Source: Manganibacter manganicus (GTDB lineage: Bacteria; Pseudomonadota; Alphaproteobacteria; Rhizobiales; Rhizobiaceae). Taken from it: 64,000 nucleotides of DNA. A program made the translations under genes and the position numbers. Below the pieces are notes generated by a model that saw nothing but the letters and a program-made list of their open reading frames with translations, searched no databases and was not told where the DNA came from. Where the stretch lies: contig NZ_MDET01000004.1 in the NCBI RefSeq assembly GCF_002075885.1, positions 1 to 64,000 of the forward strand, in the 5' to 3' direction. Shown one piece after another: positions 54,462 through 61,834 of this stretch. Position 1 is the first letter of the stretch. The number at the start of each line of letters is the position of its first letter.

Positions 54462-55355
54462 ATGGTTTCAGTTCCCTTTGACCAACTTGAAGGTCTCATC
54501 TGGATGGATGGCGAATTCGTCAAATGGGCGGATGCCAGAGTTCATGTGCTGACGCATGGCCTGCACTATGCCAGTGCGGTGTTCGAGGGCGAGCGTGCTT
54601 ATGATGGCGAGATTTTCAAGCTGACCGAACATACAGAACGACTGCATGAATCGGCACGTCTTCTCGGTTTCCAGATTCCCTATTCGGTTGCGCAACTTGG
54701 CGATGCCTGTCGTAAACTTCTTGAAGAGCAGGGATTGCACGACGCTTATGTGCGCCCGATCGCCTGGCGCGGCAGCGATCAAATGGGGGTTTCGGCGCAA
54801 AACAGCCGCATCCATTGCGCGATTGCCGCATGGCCTTGGCCGGCCTATTTCGACCCCGCGCAAAAATTCAAGGGGTTGCGACTCGATATTGCTGAGTATC
54901 GTCGGCCCGATCCACTAACCGCGCCGTCCAAGGCAAAGGCCGCTGGTCTTTATATGATCTGTACGATTTCCAGGCATGCAGCCGAGGCCAAAGGTTATGC
55001 CGATGCCATGATGTTGGACTGGCGCGGGCAAGTGGCGGAAGCGACCAGCGCCAACATTTTTTTTGTCAAGGATGGCAGGTTGCACACGCCAAAGGCCGAT
55101 TGCTTCCTTGATGGCATTACGCGCCGCACGGTCATTGACCTTGCCCGTGCGCGCGGGCTTGACGTGGAAGAAAGGGCGATCATGCCCGATGAACTGGAAG
55201 GTTTCGAGCAGTGTTTCCTGACCGGCACGGCGGCGGAAGTCGCGCCGGTCGCCGAAATCGGTCCTTACCGATTCGAGGTCGGAGATATTACGAGCACCTT
55301 GACGGACGATTATCTGAATACGGTGAAACCGACGAAAGCGATTGCTGCGGAGTGA
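54462..55355 (+). CDS. ilvE: Branched-chain amino acid aminotransferase
   Basis: PLP enzyme of Val/Leu/Ile metabolism, 297 residues. The fold-type IV signature is visible at the N-terminus (ARVHVLTHGLHYASAVFEGERAY, abbreviated). A Lys following SKAKAAGLYMIC is a candidate for the PLP lysine, and EATSANIFFVKDGRLHTP binds the cofactor phosphate. ATG 54462 has a strong CGGAGG site. It is divergent from the MarR gene and shares its promoter palindrome. Confidence 0.95.
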   Translation: MVSVPFDQLEGLIWMDGEFVKWADARVHVLTHGLHYASAVFEGERAYDGEIFKLTEHTERLHESARLLGFQIPYSVAQLGDACRKLLEEQGLHDAYVRPIAWRGSDQMGVSAQNSRIHCAIAAWPWPAYFDPAQKFKGLRLDIAEYRRPDPLTAPSKAKAAGLYMICTISRHAAEAKGYADAMMLDWRGQVAEATSANIFFVKDGRLHTPKADCFLDGITRRTVIDLARARGLDVEERAIMPDELEGFEQCFLTGTAAEVAPVAEIGPYRFEVGDITSTLTDDYLNTVKPTKAIAAE

Positions 55356-55509
55356 TAAAATATATGTAGGAACAGCGCCTTAGACATAGCATCAAACAGT
55401 CTTAAGGTGTCTCCTTTTATTTCAGCTTCCGCTCATTTGACTTTCATCGGAAACGGCGTCTGATGAAGCGTCGGCCTCGGAGGCTGGCGATTATGGAGGG
55501 ACTAGCATT

Positions 55510-55821
55510 ATGGAAACTCTACTTCCGATCATCGTTCAAGTCATTACCGGCATTATCGGCGGCCAAGCCGTCGGCGCAGCAATCAAACAGGCGGCGATGG
55601 GACAACTTCCTAAGATAATCAGCGGCGCGATAGGTGGCGTCGGCGGCGCGGCCATTCTCGGCAGTTTGATGAGTGGCGGGGCTGTTGATGCCGGTGGCGT
55701 CGCAGACGCAGTCGGCGGGCTTGGTAGTTCCCTGAATCTGCAGAACATCGTCGGCGGTGTGGGTGGTGGCGCTATCCTGACCGGCATCGTCGGCGCGATC
55801 ATGAGTGCTATGAAGAAGTAG
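55510..55821 (+). CDS. Small hydrophobic glycine-rich protein
   Basis: A 103-residue protein with two or three hydrophobic segments and repeated small-residue motifs (GAIGGVGGAAILGSLM, GGVGGGAILTGIVGAIM), the pattern of glycine-zipper membrane proteins. ATG 55510 follows GGAGGGACTAGCATT. No signal peptide cleavage site or named family was recognised. It is likely an inner-membrane or envelope protein, followed by its own terminator. Confidence 0.65.
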   Translation: METLLPIIVQVITGIIGGQAVGAAIKQAAMGQLPKIISGAIGGVGGAAILGSLMSGGAVDAGGVADAVGGLGSSLNLQNIVGGVGGGAILTGIVGAIMSAMKK

Positions 55822-55850
55822 CGGCGCCTCGAATCTTTTTGCGTTCCTCA

Positions 55851-55876
55851 ATGGGCAGCCCTTTGGCTGCCCATTT
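55851..55876 (+). terminator. Intrinsic terminator
   Basis: A perfect stem ATGGGCAGCC / GGCTGCCCAT with a CTTT loop is followed by TTCTT, 30 nt after the small hydrophobic gene. Confidence 0.85.
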
Positions 55877-55939
55877 CTTGAAGATAAAGAATATCCTGTT
55901 ACGTAGGCACGAACGTCAATCTGACAAAGAGATTGCCTG

Positions 55940-56584
55940 ATGGGCCAACTCAACGCCGGTATCGTGCCTGTGACACCGTTTCAGCAGAACTGCACCATCC
56001 TGTTCGATGTCGAGGACAAGATCGGCGTGGTTGTCGATCCGGGCGGTGATGTCGAGCGCATCTTGGCTGCGCTGAAAGATCACGCCATTGCCGCCCACGC
56101 GATCTGGATCACTCATGGGCATGTCGACCACGCTGCCGGGGCCATGGCGCTCAAGGAGGCGCTCGGCGTGGAAATCCTCGGTCCACATGAGGCCGACCGC
56201 ACCCTACTCGAAAACCTCGAGGAGCAGGCGCGGCGTTTCGGTCTGACGGGGGACATACGCAATTGCACACCCGATCGCTTTTTGAACGAGGGCGAGACGG
56301 TATCATTTGGCGGTCATCATTTTGAGGTGCTGCATTGTCCAGGCCATGCACCTGGTCACATCGCTTTTTATGATCGCGCCGCGAAGTTCGCCCATGTCGG
56401 CGATGTCCTTTTTCACGGGTCGATCGGCCGTACTGATCTTCCCGGAGGAGATCATGCGACACTGATCCGTTCCATCAAGGAGAAACTCCTGCCGCTCGGC
56501 GATGATATCGGATTCCTGTGTGGTCACGGTCCGGGCGGAAATTTTGGCGAGGAACGGCGCACCAACCCGTTCCTGATCGGCTGA
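55940..56584 (+). CDS. Metallo-beta-lactamase-fold hydrolase (glyoxalase II-like)
   Basis: A 214-residue MBL-fold enzyme of the YcbL/GloB-like type. The metal site is HGHVDHAAG (about residues 59-67), with the second His at CPGHAPGHIAFY and the bridging Asp in HVGDVLF. The C-terminal CGHGPG His completes the site. A thioester hydrolase role (such as S-lactoylglutathione) is usual for this group, but the substrate is not proven. ATG 55940 is the family start. Monocistronic. Confidence 0.9.
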   Translation: MGQLNAGIVPVTPFQQNCTILFDVEDKIGVVVDPGGDVERILAALKDHAIAAHAIWITHGHVDHAAGAMALKEALGVEILGPHEADRTLLENLEEQARRFGLTGDIRNCTPDRFLNEGETVSFGGHHFEVLHCPGHAPGHIAFYDRAAKFAHVGDVLFHGSIGRTDLPGGDHATLIRSIKEKLLPLGDDIGFLCGHGPGGNFGEERRTNPFLIG

Positions 56585-56613
56585 TTAGCCGGGTTCGAGG
56601 TATTGAAAAAGTG

Positions 56614-56642
56614 AAAGGCGCGGCCTTGCGGTCGCGCCTTTT
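56614..56642. terminator. Bidirectional intrinsic terminator
   Basis: The stem AAAGGCGCG / CGCGCCTTTT with a 10-nt loop lies between convergent genes (MBL hydrolase and BA14K) and has A/T runs on both sides, so it can serve both. Confidence 0.8.
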
Positions 56643-56672
56643 CGACAGGGCAGGGGACTGTTTGCTTCGCCG

Positions 56673-57074
56673 TCAGTTCGCGACGCAGAAATGATGCTCG
56701 CCATCATAGCCGGTGAAGGTGCCGGTGCGGGCGTTGAAACTGCGGTAGCGGTCTGAACAATATTCGTACCAATCACGCGTCCAGGGCTCGATCCCCCCGT
56801 AATAACGCACCGGTGCACGGCGCACGACATAGGCTGGCCGATCATACTCGTAGTAGCGTGGCGGCGGTGGCGGCTGTGAAGCGAGAGCGCCGCCGAGCAG
56901 GGCGCCAGCAGCTAGGCCAACGACGCCAGCAGCCAAAGCATCTCCGCCATGCGAATGATGGTGACGATAGTAGCGGTGATGGCCCCAGTCGCCGGCATTG
57001 GCTGCCGGGAGGGTCGCCGCCCCAGTCGCAACAATGGCAACGGAAACAAAAGCGGTTTTGAGGACTCGGTTCAT
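56673..57074 (-). CDS. BA14K-family surface protein
   Basis: A 133-residue exported protein of the BA14K family, named for a Brucella immunoreactive lectin-like protein. It has a signal peptide (about 1-27, ending AANA), a His-rich stretch (HHRYYRHHHSHGG), a Gly/Ala-rich hydrophobic segment and the C-terminal BA14K core (WYEYCSDRYRSFNARTGTFTGYDG, abbreviated) with two cysteines. ATG 57074 is fixed by AAGGAG. Confidence 0.92.
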   Translation of the reverse strand: MNRVLKTAFVSVAIVATGAATLPAANAGDWGHHRYYRHHHSHGGDALAAGVVGLAAGALLGGALASQPPPPPRYYEYDRPAYVVRRAPVRYYGGIEPWTRDWYEYCSDRYRSFNARTGTFTGYDGEHHFCVAN

Positions 57075-57335
57075 GATGGTCTCCTTCATGCCGGCCTGCC
57101 GGATTTTCAGCGGACTGCCGGGTTTCGCTGGAGATAATTGCCAACCGTGGCTGAACGCAGGCTGAACGAACACAATCTTGAAATTCTTCAGGACAGCACA
57201 TCGCGTCCATCTGCGCGAACGCTGATACAGGAAGATTGTTCCAATTTTCGTCGACGATGAAGGTTTCGCGGAAAAGCGAACGCCGCCTATGCCATCATCG
57301 GTTGTCAGGTAGAACCGATGCTTGGGCGGCATAAG

Positions 57336-57548
57336 TCAACCGATTGATAAATTTACCGCTTTTGGCCCTTTGCCGCGCTTGTCCGGTTCGGTGTCGAAGG
57401 TCACCTTCTGTCCGTCTTCGAGGCCGGGCAGGCCTGACGCCTGGACGGCGGAGATATGAACAAAAACATCCTTTGCTCCGTCATCCGGCGTGATGAATCC
57501 GAAGCCTTTGGCATGATTGAAGAATTTGACGGTGCCGGTCTGCGGCAT
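57336..57548 (-). CDS. cspA: Cold-shock domain protein
   Basis: A 70-residue single-domain OB-fold RNA chaperone. It has RNP1 KGFGFITPD and RNP2 VFVHIS motifs, in the usual order. ATG 57548 is preceded by AGAGGAGC. The upstream sequence is a copy of the mosaic repeat (57571-57674), so the promoter or 5' leader may be affected by it. A close paralogue lies 358 nt away on the same strand. Confidence 0.95.
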   Translation of the reverse strand: MPQTGTVKFFNHAKGFGFITPDDGAKDVFVHISAVQASGLPGLEDGQKVTFDTEPDKRGKGPKAVNLSIG

Positions 57549-57570
57549 GGGAAGCTCCTCTGATCCCACT

Positions 57571-57674
57571 AGCGCCATGCGTTCAACCGTGAACGCACAA
57601 AGGAACGCTCTAACACTTTGATGGAGCATCAAAATAATCCGAAAACCGGTAGCCGCTTTTCGGTCTGATGCTCT
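57571..57674 (-). repeat. Rhizobial mosaic palindromic repeat, copy 3
   Basis: The inverse complement begins AGAGCATCAGACCGAAAAG and follows the same module order as the two copies at 11111-11310, including the terminal GCGTTCA..TGAACGC hairpin (with a slightly longer loop) and GGCGCT. It is more diverged than the tandem pair and sits immediately upstream of a cspA-type gene. Confidence 0.7.
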
Positions 57675-57839
57675 CGTCCAGTTCCGGGCCGGCAAATGCC
57701 CGAAGCGGGAATTTGTCGTTTATTTTGACCGCATCAGCAAGCAAAAGTTTCGCTGCCGGCATTGTTTCACTCGCCGCGGCGGTGGCGTGGGCGCATGTCA
57801 GGAGGCGCGGAGTCCGCATAGCCCGATTTCTGTTTGGAA

Positions 57840-57872
57840 TAAAAAAGCGCGGCGAAAACGCCGCGCTTCTGT
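57840..57872 (-). terminator. Intrinsic terminator of the second cold-shock gene
   Basis: On the minus strand AAGCGCGGCG / CGCCGCGCTT forms a stem with a TTTT loop, followed by TTTTTT-like sequence (A run on plus strand at 57840-57846), 35 nt past the gene. Confidence 0.9.
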
Positions 57873-57906
57873 TGAATCAAGGACGCCGATCCGCCAATAA
57901 ATGCGC

Positions 57907-58119
57907 TTACTCAGCGCTCAGATTGACCGCTTTAGGTCCTTTACCCATGCGGTCTGGCTCCACGTCGAACGAAACCTTCTGGCCGTCCACCAGCGTACGC
58001 AGGCCGGAAGCCTCGACAGCGGAAATATGGACGAACACATCCTTGGCGCCGCCGTCGGGCGTGATAAAGCCGAAGCCCTTGGTGGAATTGAAGAATTTAA
58101 CGGTGCCGGTCTGGGCCAT
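57907..58119 (-). CDS. Cold-shock domain protein (second copy)
   Basis: A 70-residue cold-shock protein very similar to the neighbouring copy, differing mainly in the middle and C-terminus. RNP1 is KGFGFITPD and RNP2 VFVHIS. ATG 58119 has GAAGGAG upstream. Tandem csp genes are common; whether either is cold-induced cannot be read here. Confidence 0.95.
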   Translation of the reverse strand: MAQTGTVKFFNSTKGFGFITPDGGAKDVFVHISAVEASGLRTLVDGQKVSFDVEPDRMGKGPKAVNLSAE

Positions 58120-58568
58120 TTGGGGAACTCCTTCACCCTGTCAGTCTTAGGTCCTGCCCGCCGCCTTGGGTCGGATACAAGAGCCAGTGGTTGCATGGCG
58201 GGCCAAGCATTCGCGCATGACAAAACCCCCCGCCAAAAACGGGGCTGTCAGATATTCACAATTTTCGGGGAAAGGGTCGCGCAAAAACGTTCCAGTCTCC
58301 GGGTCGCAAATGCCCGAACGCTGAAAACATGGCACGAAAATGTGAATGTTGCAAGATGCCGCTCGCGAGCGGCGTTTACGGCGCGGATCCCACGTTGAGT
58401 TTCCGGTATTCCCTGACAATGCCAAGAACATCAGCCAGAACCATCCAATGATAGGCACAGAGGTAGATGTGGGCAAAAAAATGCACTTGCCATTGTGCGC
58501 GGAGACGGGATCATCATGTTGTGTCAAAGGCCCCACGCGAGCTTTTGGCGTGAGGTGAGAGGAGAGGG
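58120..58568. other. Divergent intergenic region between csp and the Kazal lipoprotein gene
   Basis: A 449-nt region without a recognised gene. It contains a perfect 16-bp palindrome GCCGCTCGCGAGCGGC (58358-58373) and short AT-richer stretches. It should hold the csp 5' leader, which is often long and regulatory in cold-shock genes, and the lipoprotein promoter. A 212-codon frame on the minus strand here has no family resemblance and is not accepted. Confidence 0.4.
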
Positions 58569-59030
58569 ATGATGAAATTTTTTTCTGGCTGCATATCGTC
58601 GCCTGCCATTGCGGTCGTCTTCGCGGCGCTGACGCTTGCTGGTTGCAATGTTGCGGTCGATCAGGGACCGGGTTATAGGCCGCTGCCGCCGCGTCCAGGA
58701 CCGCAGGCTTGCACCATGGAATATATGCCGGTCTGCGCCAGTCGTCATGGCAAACGCCGGACCTTTTCCAATGCCTGCGGGGCAAGAAGTGCCGGCTACC
58801 GCATTATCGGCCAGGGCCAATGCCGTGGCGGCGGATGGGACGCCCGTCCCGACCGGCCCCATCGCCCTGATCGACCCGACTGGTCCAATCGTCCGGATCG
58901 GCCGAAGGTCTGCACGCGTGAATACCGGCCCGTCTGTGCAAAACGCGGCAATTCCGTGCGAAGCTTTGGCAATGCCTGCACGGCACGTGCCGCCAATTAC
59001 CGTGTGATCCGCCAGGGGAGTTGCCGGTAG
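58569..59030 (+). CDS. Lipoprotein with two Kazal-type protease inhibitor domains
   Basis: A 153-residue lipoprotein (lipobox LTLAGC, Cys at residue 26). It has two Kazal-like domains: residues about 48-85 (C-x-MEYMPVCAS..FSNAC..GQGQC) and about 115-152 (C-x-REYRPVCAK..FGNAC..RQGSC). Between them is a linker with repeated RPD/RPH units. The cysteine spacing supports disulphide-stabilised inhibitor folds. ATG 58569 follows GGAGAGGG. Its likely location is the outer membrane, facing out or into the periplasm. Confidence 0.88.
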   Translation: MMKFFSGCISSPAIAVVFAALTLAGCNVAVDQGPGYRPLPPRPGPQACTMEYMPVCASRHGKRRTFSNACGARSAGYRIIGQGQCRGGGWDARPDRPHRPDRPDWSNRPDRPKVCTREYRPVCAKRGNSVRSFGNACTARAANYRVIRQGSCR

Positions 59031-59159
59031 CACCATCGACAGACGTTGCGAAATTTTAAAGAAAGGAGGCGGGCTTAAGGTCCGCCCCTTTCCGTGCATC
59101 CTTACGTCGCGGCGACCACAACTAACGACCTTGAACCTCTGCTGGCCATGGCTTAGAGC

Positions 59160-60908
59160 TTGGTTCAAACTTCACGCGAACATGGCAGGTCTCCCATCAA
59201 CCGGGCTTTGAGAAGACGAGAAGGCGCAAAGGCTGGCGGTCAGCCGCCGCAAGGCGGTGGACCCGACCAAGCCGTGCGGCAGGCGCTGGCTTTGCATCAG
59301 GCAGGTCGTGTTCGGGATGCCGAAGCGCTCTATCGGCAGGCACTGGCCGCGCGACCGTCTCATGCTGCCGCCGCACACTTTCTGGGGCTTTTGCTGCATC
59401 AGACCGGGCGCGGCACCGAGGGATTGCCGCTGGTTGAGCAGTCGGTGCGTGCGGAGCCCAAAAACGCCGATTTCCTCAACAATTACGGCACTGTGTTGCG
59501 TGATTTGGCGAATGGGCATGCCGCGGCTGAACAATTCCGCAAGGCTGTGTCGTTGAAGCCGGACCATCTCGCGGCGCGCGATAATCTCGGCTCGTTGCAA
59601 AAACAGATGGGCCTGTTCGATGCGGCCGAAACGACATATCGCGGAACGATCGGGCGCAATCCTTTCAACATGCGCGCGCGCATCGGGCTTGCAGAGACCT
59701 TGCAGGAGATGGCCCGGCTGGACGAGGCGATTGCGGTATTTCGCGAGGCGCTGGCGATCCGGCCGAAGGATGCCGAACTTCTGGCTGCTTTCGGCGTGGC
59801 GTTGATGGAGAAGGGAGATATTTCCGGCGCTGCGGCGATGGCGCGCGCTGCGCTGGCGGCTAGCCCTGGAATGGCCAAGGCATGGCTGTTACTGGCGCAG
59901 GTCAAGCGGCAGAAAGAGCCCGATGCAGAATTAACCGCTATGCAGGCCGAGCATTTGCGGGCGCCAGTAGACAGTATGGCGCGCATGCAGATTTCCTTCG
60001 GGCTCGGCAAGGCCAATGACGACCTCAAAGCCTATGAGCGGGCTTTCGACTATTTTGCCGAAGGCAATGCCATTCGCCGCAAGGGCATCGCTTACGACGC
60101 TGCGAAGACGCGCGCCGAGTTCGAGGCGATGAAGGCAACTTTCGACAAGGCTTTCTTCGAGAAGCACCGCCCAAGTGATATCGTCGACGATACGCCGATC
60201 TTCGTCGTCGGTATGCCGCGCTCGGGCACCACGCTGATCGAGCAGATCATAGCCAGCCATCCGCAGGTTTATGGCGCCGGCGAGTTGAATATCCTGAAGA
60301 CCGCAGTCGGCAAGGGGTTTCCACTCGACATGAAGGGTGGTTTTCCGGCTGGAATCCGCGACATGCCGGACAAGGCCTTTGCCGATGCCGGCCAGGATTA
60401 TCTCGACATGCTGCACAAGGCCTTCCGCAGCCAGCGTCATGTTACCGACAAGATGCCCGGCAATTTCCTACTGGTCGGTTTCCTGCACATGATGCTGCCG
60501 AAAGCGAAGATCGTACATTGCGCGCGCAATGCGGCGGCCACCTGCCTATCGATCTTCAAGACGCATTTCCGCGGCGACGGCCATCTCTATTCCTATGATC
60601 TCGCCGAACTGGCCGACTTCCATAATCTGTACACCGACATGATGGCACATTGGCACCAGGTGCTGCCGGGTGTGGTGCACGATGTGCATTATGAGGATTT
60701 CGTCGCCGATCAGGAAGGTCAGACACGGGCGCTGATCGAACAGCTCGGTCTGCCATGGAACGACAAGGTGCTGGCGTTCCACGAGACGGATCGCCCGGTG
60801 CGCACTGCTTCGGCCGCGCAGGTGCGCCAACCTATGTATAAGGGCTCGGTCGATCTGTGGACGCGCTATGGCGACAAACTAAAGCCGTTGGTGGAGCGGC
60901 TGAAATAG
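59160..60908 (+). CDS. TPR-containing sulfotransferase
   Basis: A 582-residue protein with about six tetratricopeptide repeats (residues about 35-245) and a C-terminal sulfotransferase domain. The PAPS 5'-phosphosulfate loop is VGMPRSGTTLIEQ (349-361); a 3'-phosphate-like segment is CARNAAATCLSIFKTHF. The start is uncertain: the frame opens at TTG 59160 without a strong ribosome site and no early ATG exists. Such fusions are frequent in alphaproteobacteria; the acceptor (lipid, glycan or protein) is not known. Confidence 0.85.
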   Translation: MVQTSREHGRSPINRALRRREGAKAGGQPPQGGGPDQAVRQALALHQAGRVRDAEALYRQALAARPSHAAAAHFLGLLLHQTGRGTEGLPLVEQSVRAEPKNADFLNNYGTVLRDLANGHAAAEQFRKAVSLKPDHLAARDNLGSLQKQMGLFDAAETTYRGTIGRNPFNMRARIGLAETLQEMARLDEAIAVFREALAIRPKDAELLAAFGVALMEKGDISGAAAMARAALAASPGMAKAWLLLAQVKRQKEPDAELTAMQAEHLRAPVDSMARMQISFGLGKANDDLKAYERAFDYFAEGNAIRRKGIAYDAAKTRAEFEAMKATFDKAFFEKHRPSDIVDDTPIFVVGMPRSGTTLIEQIIASHPQVYGAGELNILKTAVGKGFPLDMKGGFPAGIRDMPDKAFADAGQDYLDMLHKAFRSQRHVTDKMPGNFLLVGFLHMMLPKAKIVHCARNAAATCLSIFKTHFRGDGHLYSYDLAELADFHNLYTDMMAHWHQVLPGVVHDVHYEDFVADQEGQTRALIEQLGLPWNDKVLAFHETDRPVRTASAAQVRQPMYKGSVDLWTRYGDKLKPLVERLK

Positions 60909-60909
60909 A

Positions 60910-60943
60910 CAGGCTCCCGTCGAGGGCGGGAGCCTGCTTTTCT
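60910..60943. terminator. Intrinsic terminator
   Basis: A perfect 10-bp stem CAGGCTCCCG / CGGGAGCCTG with a 7-nt loop followed by CTTTTCT, just after the sulfotransferase stop and overlapping the end of the convergent DUF1428 gene. Confidence 0.85.
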
Positions 60944-61295
60944 ACAATTCCATGAAGGCCTCGAAGCCGCCATAGATCATGCGTTTGCCGTCGAACGGCA
61001 TGTTCTGCATATCCGACTGCATGCGCGGGTCGGCCATGACCTTGGCAAGGATCTCGTCGCGGTCCTTGCGCGATTCATAAGTGACCCAGGAAAAGATCAC
61101 GACTTCGTCTTCCCCTGCCTGCACGGCGCGGGGAAAGGAGGTCAGTTCGCCGTAGGGAACATCGTCGCCGATACACTCGGCATAGGCGAGAGCGCCATGC
61201 TCCATCCAGACGGCGCCCGCTCTTTGCGCCATTGCCTTGTAGTTTTCCAGCCGGGTTTTCGGTACGGCCAGAACGAATCCATCGACATAAGACAT
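60942..61295 (-). CDS. DUF1428 domain-containing protein
   Basis: A 117-residue protein of the DUF1428 family, small dimeric alpha-beta barrel-like proteins of unknown role. It starts MSYVDGFVLAVPK, with the typical EHGALAYAECIGDDV and VVIFSWVTYESRKDRDEI segments. The start is ATG 61295. It lies 9 nt after a VOC-family gene on the same strand, so they form a two-gene operon. Confidence 0.92.
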   Translation of the reverse strand: MSYVDGFVLAVPKTRLENYKAMAQRAGAVWMEHGALAYAECIGDDVPYGELTSFPRAVQAGEDEVVIFSWVTYESRKDRDEILAKVMADPRMQSDMQNMPFDGKRMIYGGFEAFMEL

Positions 61296-61304
61296 GGCTC
61301 TCTC

Positions 61305-61733
61305 CTATTTCGTGGGAGTTGGTGCGTTCATTGCCCATTCGACGCCGAAAGGATCGCGCAGCGCACCCCAGCGGTCGCCCCAGAACATCACCTGCAAGGG
61401 GGTGGTGACTTCGCAGCCGGCCTCGATGGCGCGCTGCCACCATTCATCGATGTTGTCGTTGTTGAGGTGGAGTTGCATGGTGCATGCCTGCACCGGCTTT
61501 GCGGCGTGGCCATGCTCGGGATAAAAATCGCCCAGCATCAGGCTTGAGCCGTTGACGTAGAGATGGATGTGCATGGTCCGGCCCTTGTCGTCGGGCGGGA
61601 TGGCAAAGACTTCTTCTGCGCCAAAGGCTTGTTTGTAGAACTCAGCGGCTTTCGTCGCGCCGTCGATGCCGAGATAAGGCGTCAGTCCGCCGAGGACTTT
61701 CGGCGAGGCCTGCTTTGCGGTCTGGTCGTTCAT
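61305..61733 (-). CDS. VOC-family (glyoxalase/bleomycin-resistance-like) protein
   Basis: A 142-residue vicinal oxygen chelate protein of the PhnB-like type. LTPYLGIDGATKAAEFYKQAFG (abbreviated) and the C-terminal FWGDRWGALRDPFGVEWAMN are characteristic. ATG 61733 is fixed by AGGAGG. The metal ligand pattern is partial, so an enzymatic activity is not claimed. Confidence 0.88.
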   Translation of the reverse strand: MNDQTAKQASPKVLGGLTPYLGIDGATKAAEFYKQAFGAEEVFAIPPDDKGRTMHIHLYVNGSSLMLGDFYPEHGHAAKPVQACTMQLHLNNDNIDEWWQRAIEAGCEVTTPLQVMFWGDRWGALRDPFGVEWAMNAPTPTK

Positions 61734-61834
61734 TGGGTCCTCCTGCACAGGATCTGGCTTGATTACCGTCCAAGGACGCATGCAGGCGGGCCGATCCGAC
61801 AAGCGAATCAAGATTTTTCTCGAATCGCCGGAAT

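Larger units (their letters stand above)
57549..57906. other. Spacer between the two cold-shock genes
   Basis: A 358-nt region on the minus-strand side between the two paralogues. It contains the mosaic repeat (57571-57674) and the terminator of the second gene (57840-57872); no further gene is seen. Confidence 0.5.
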
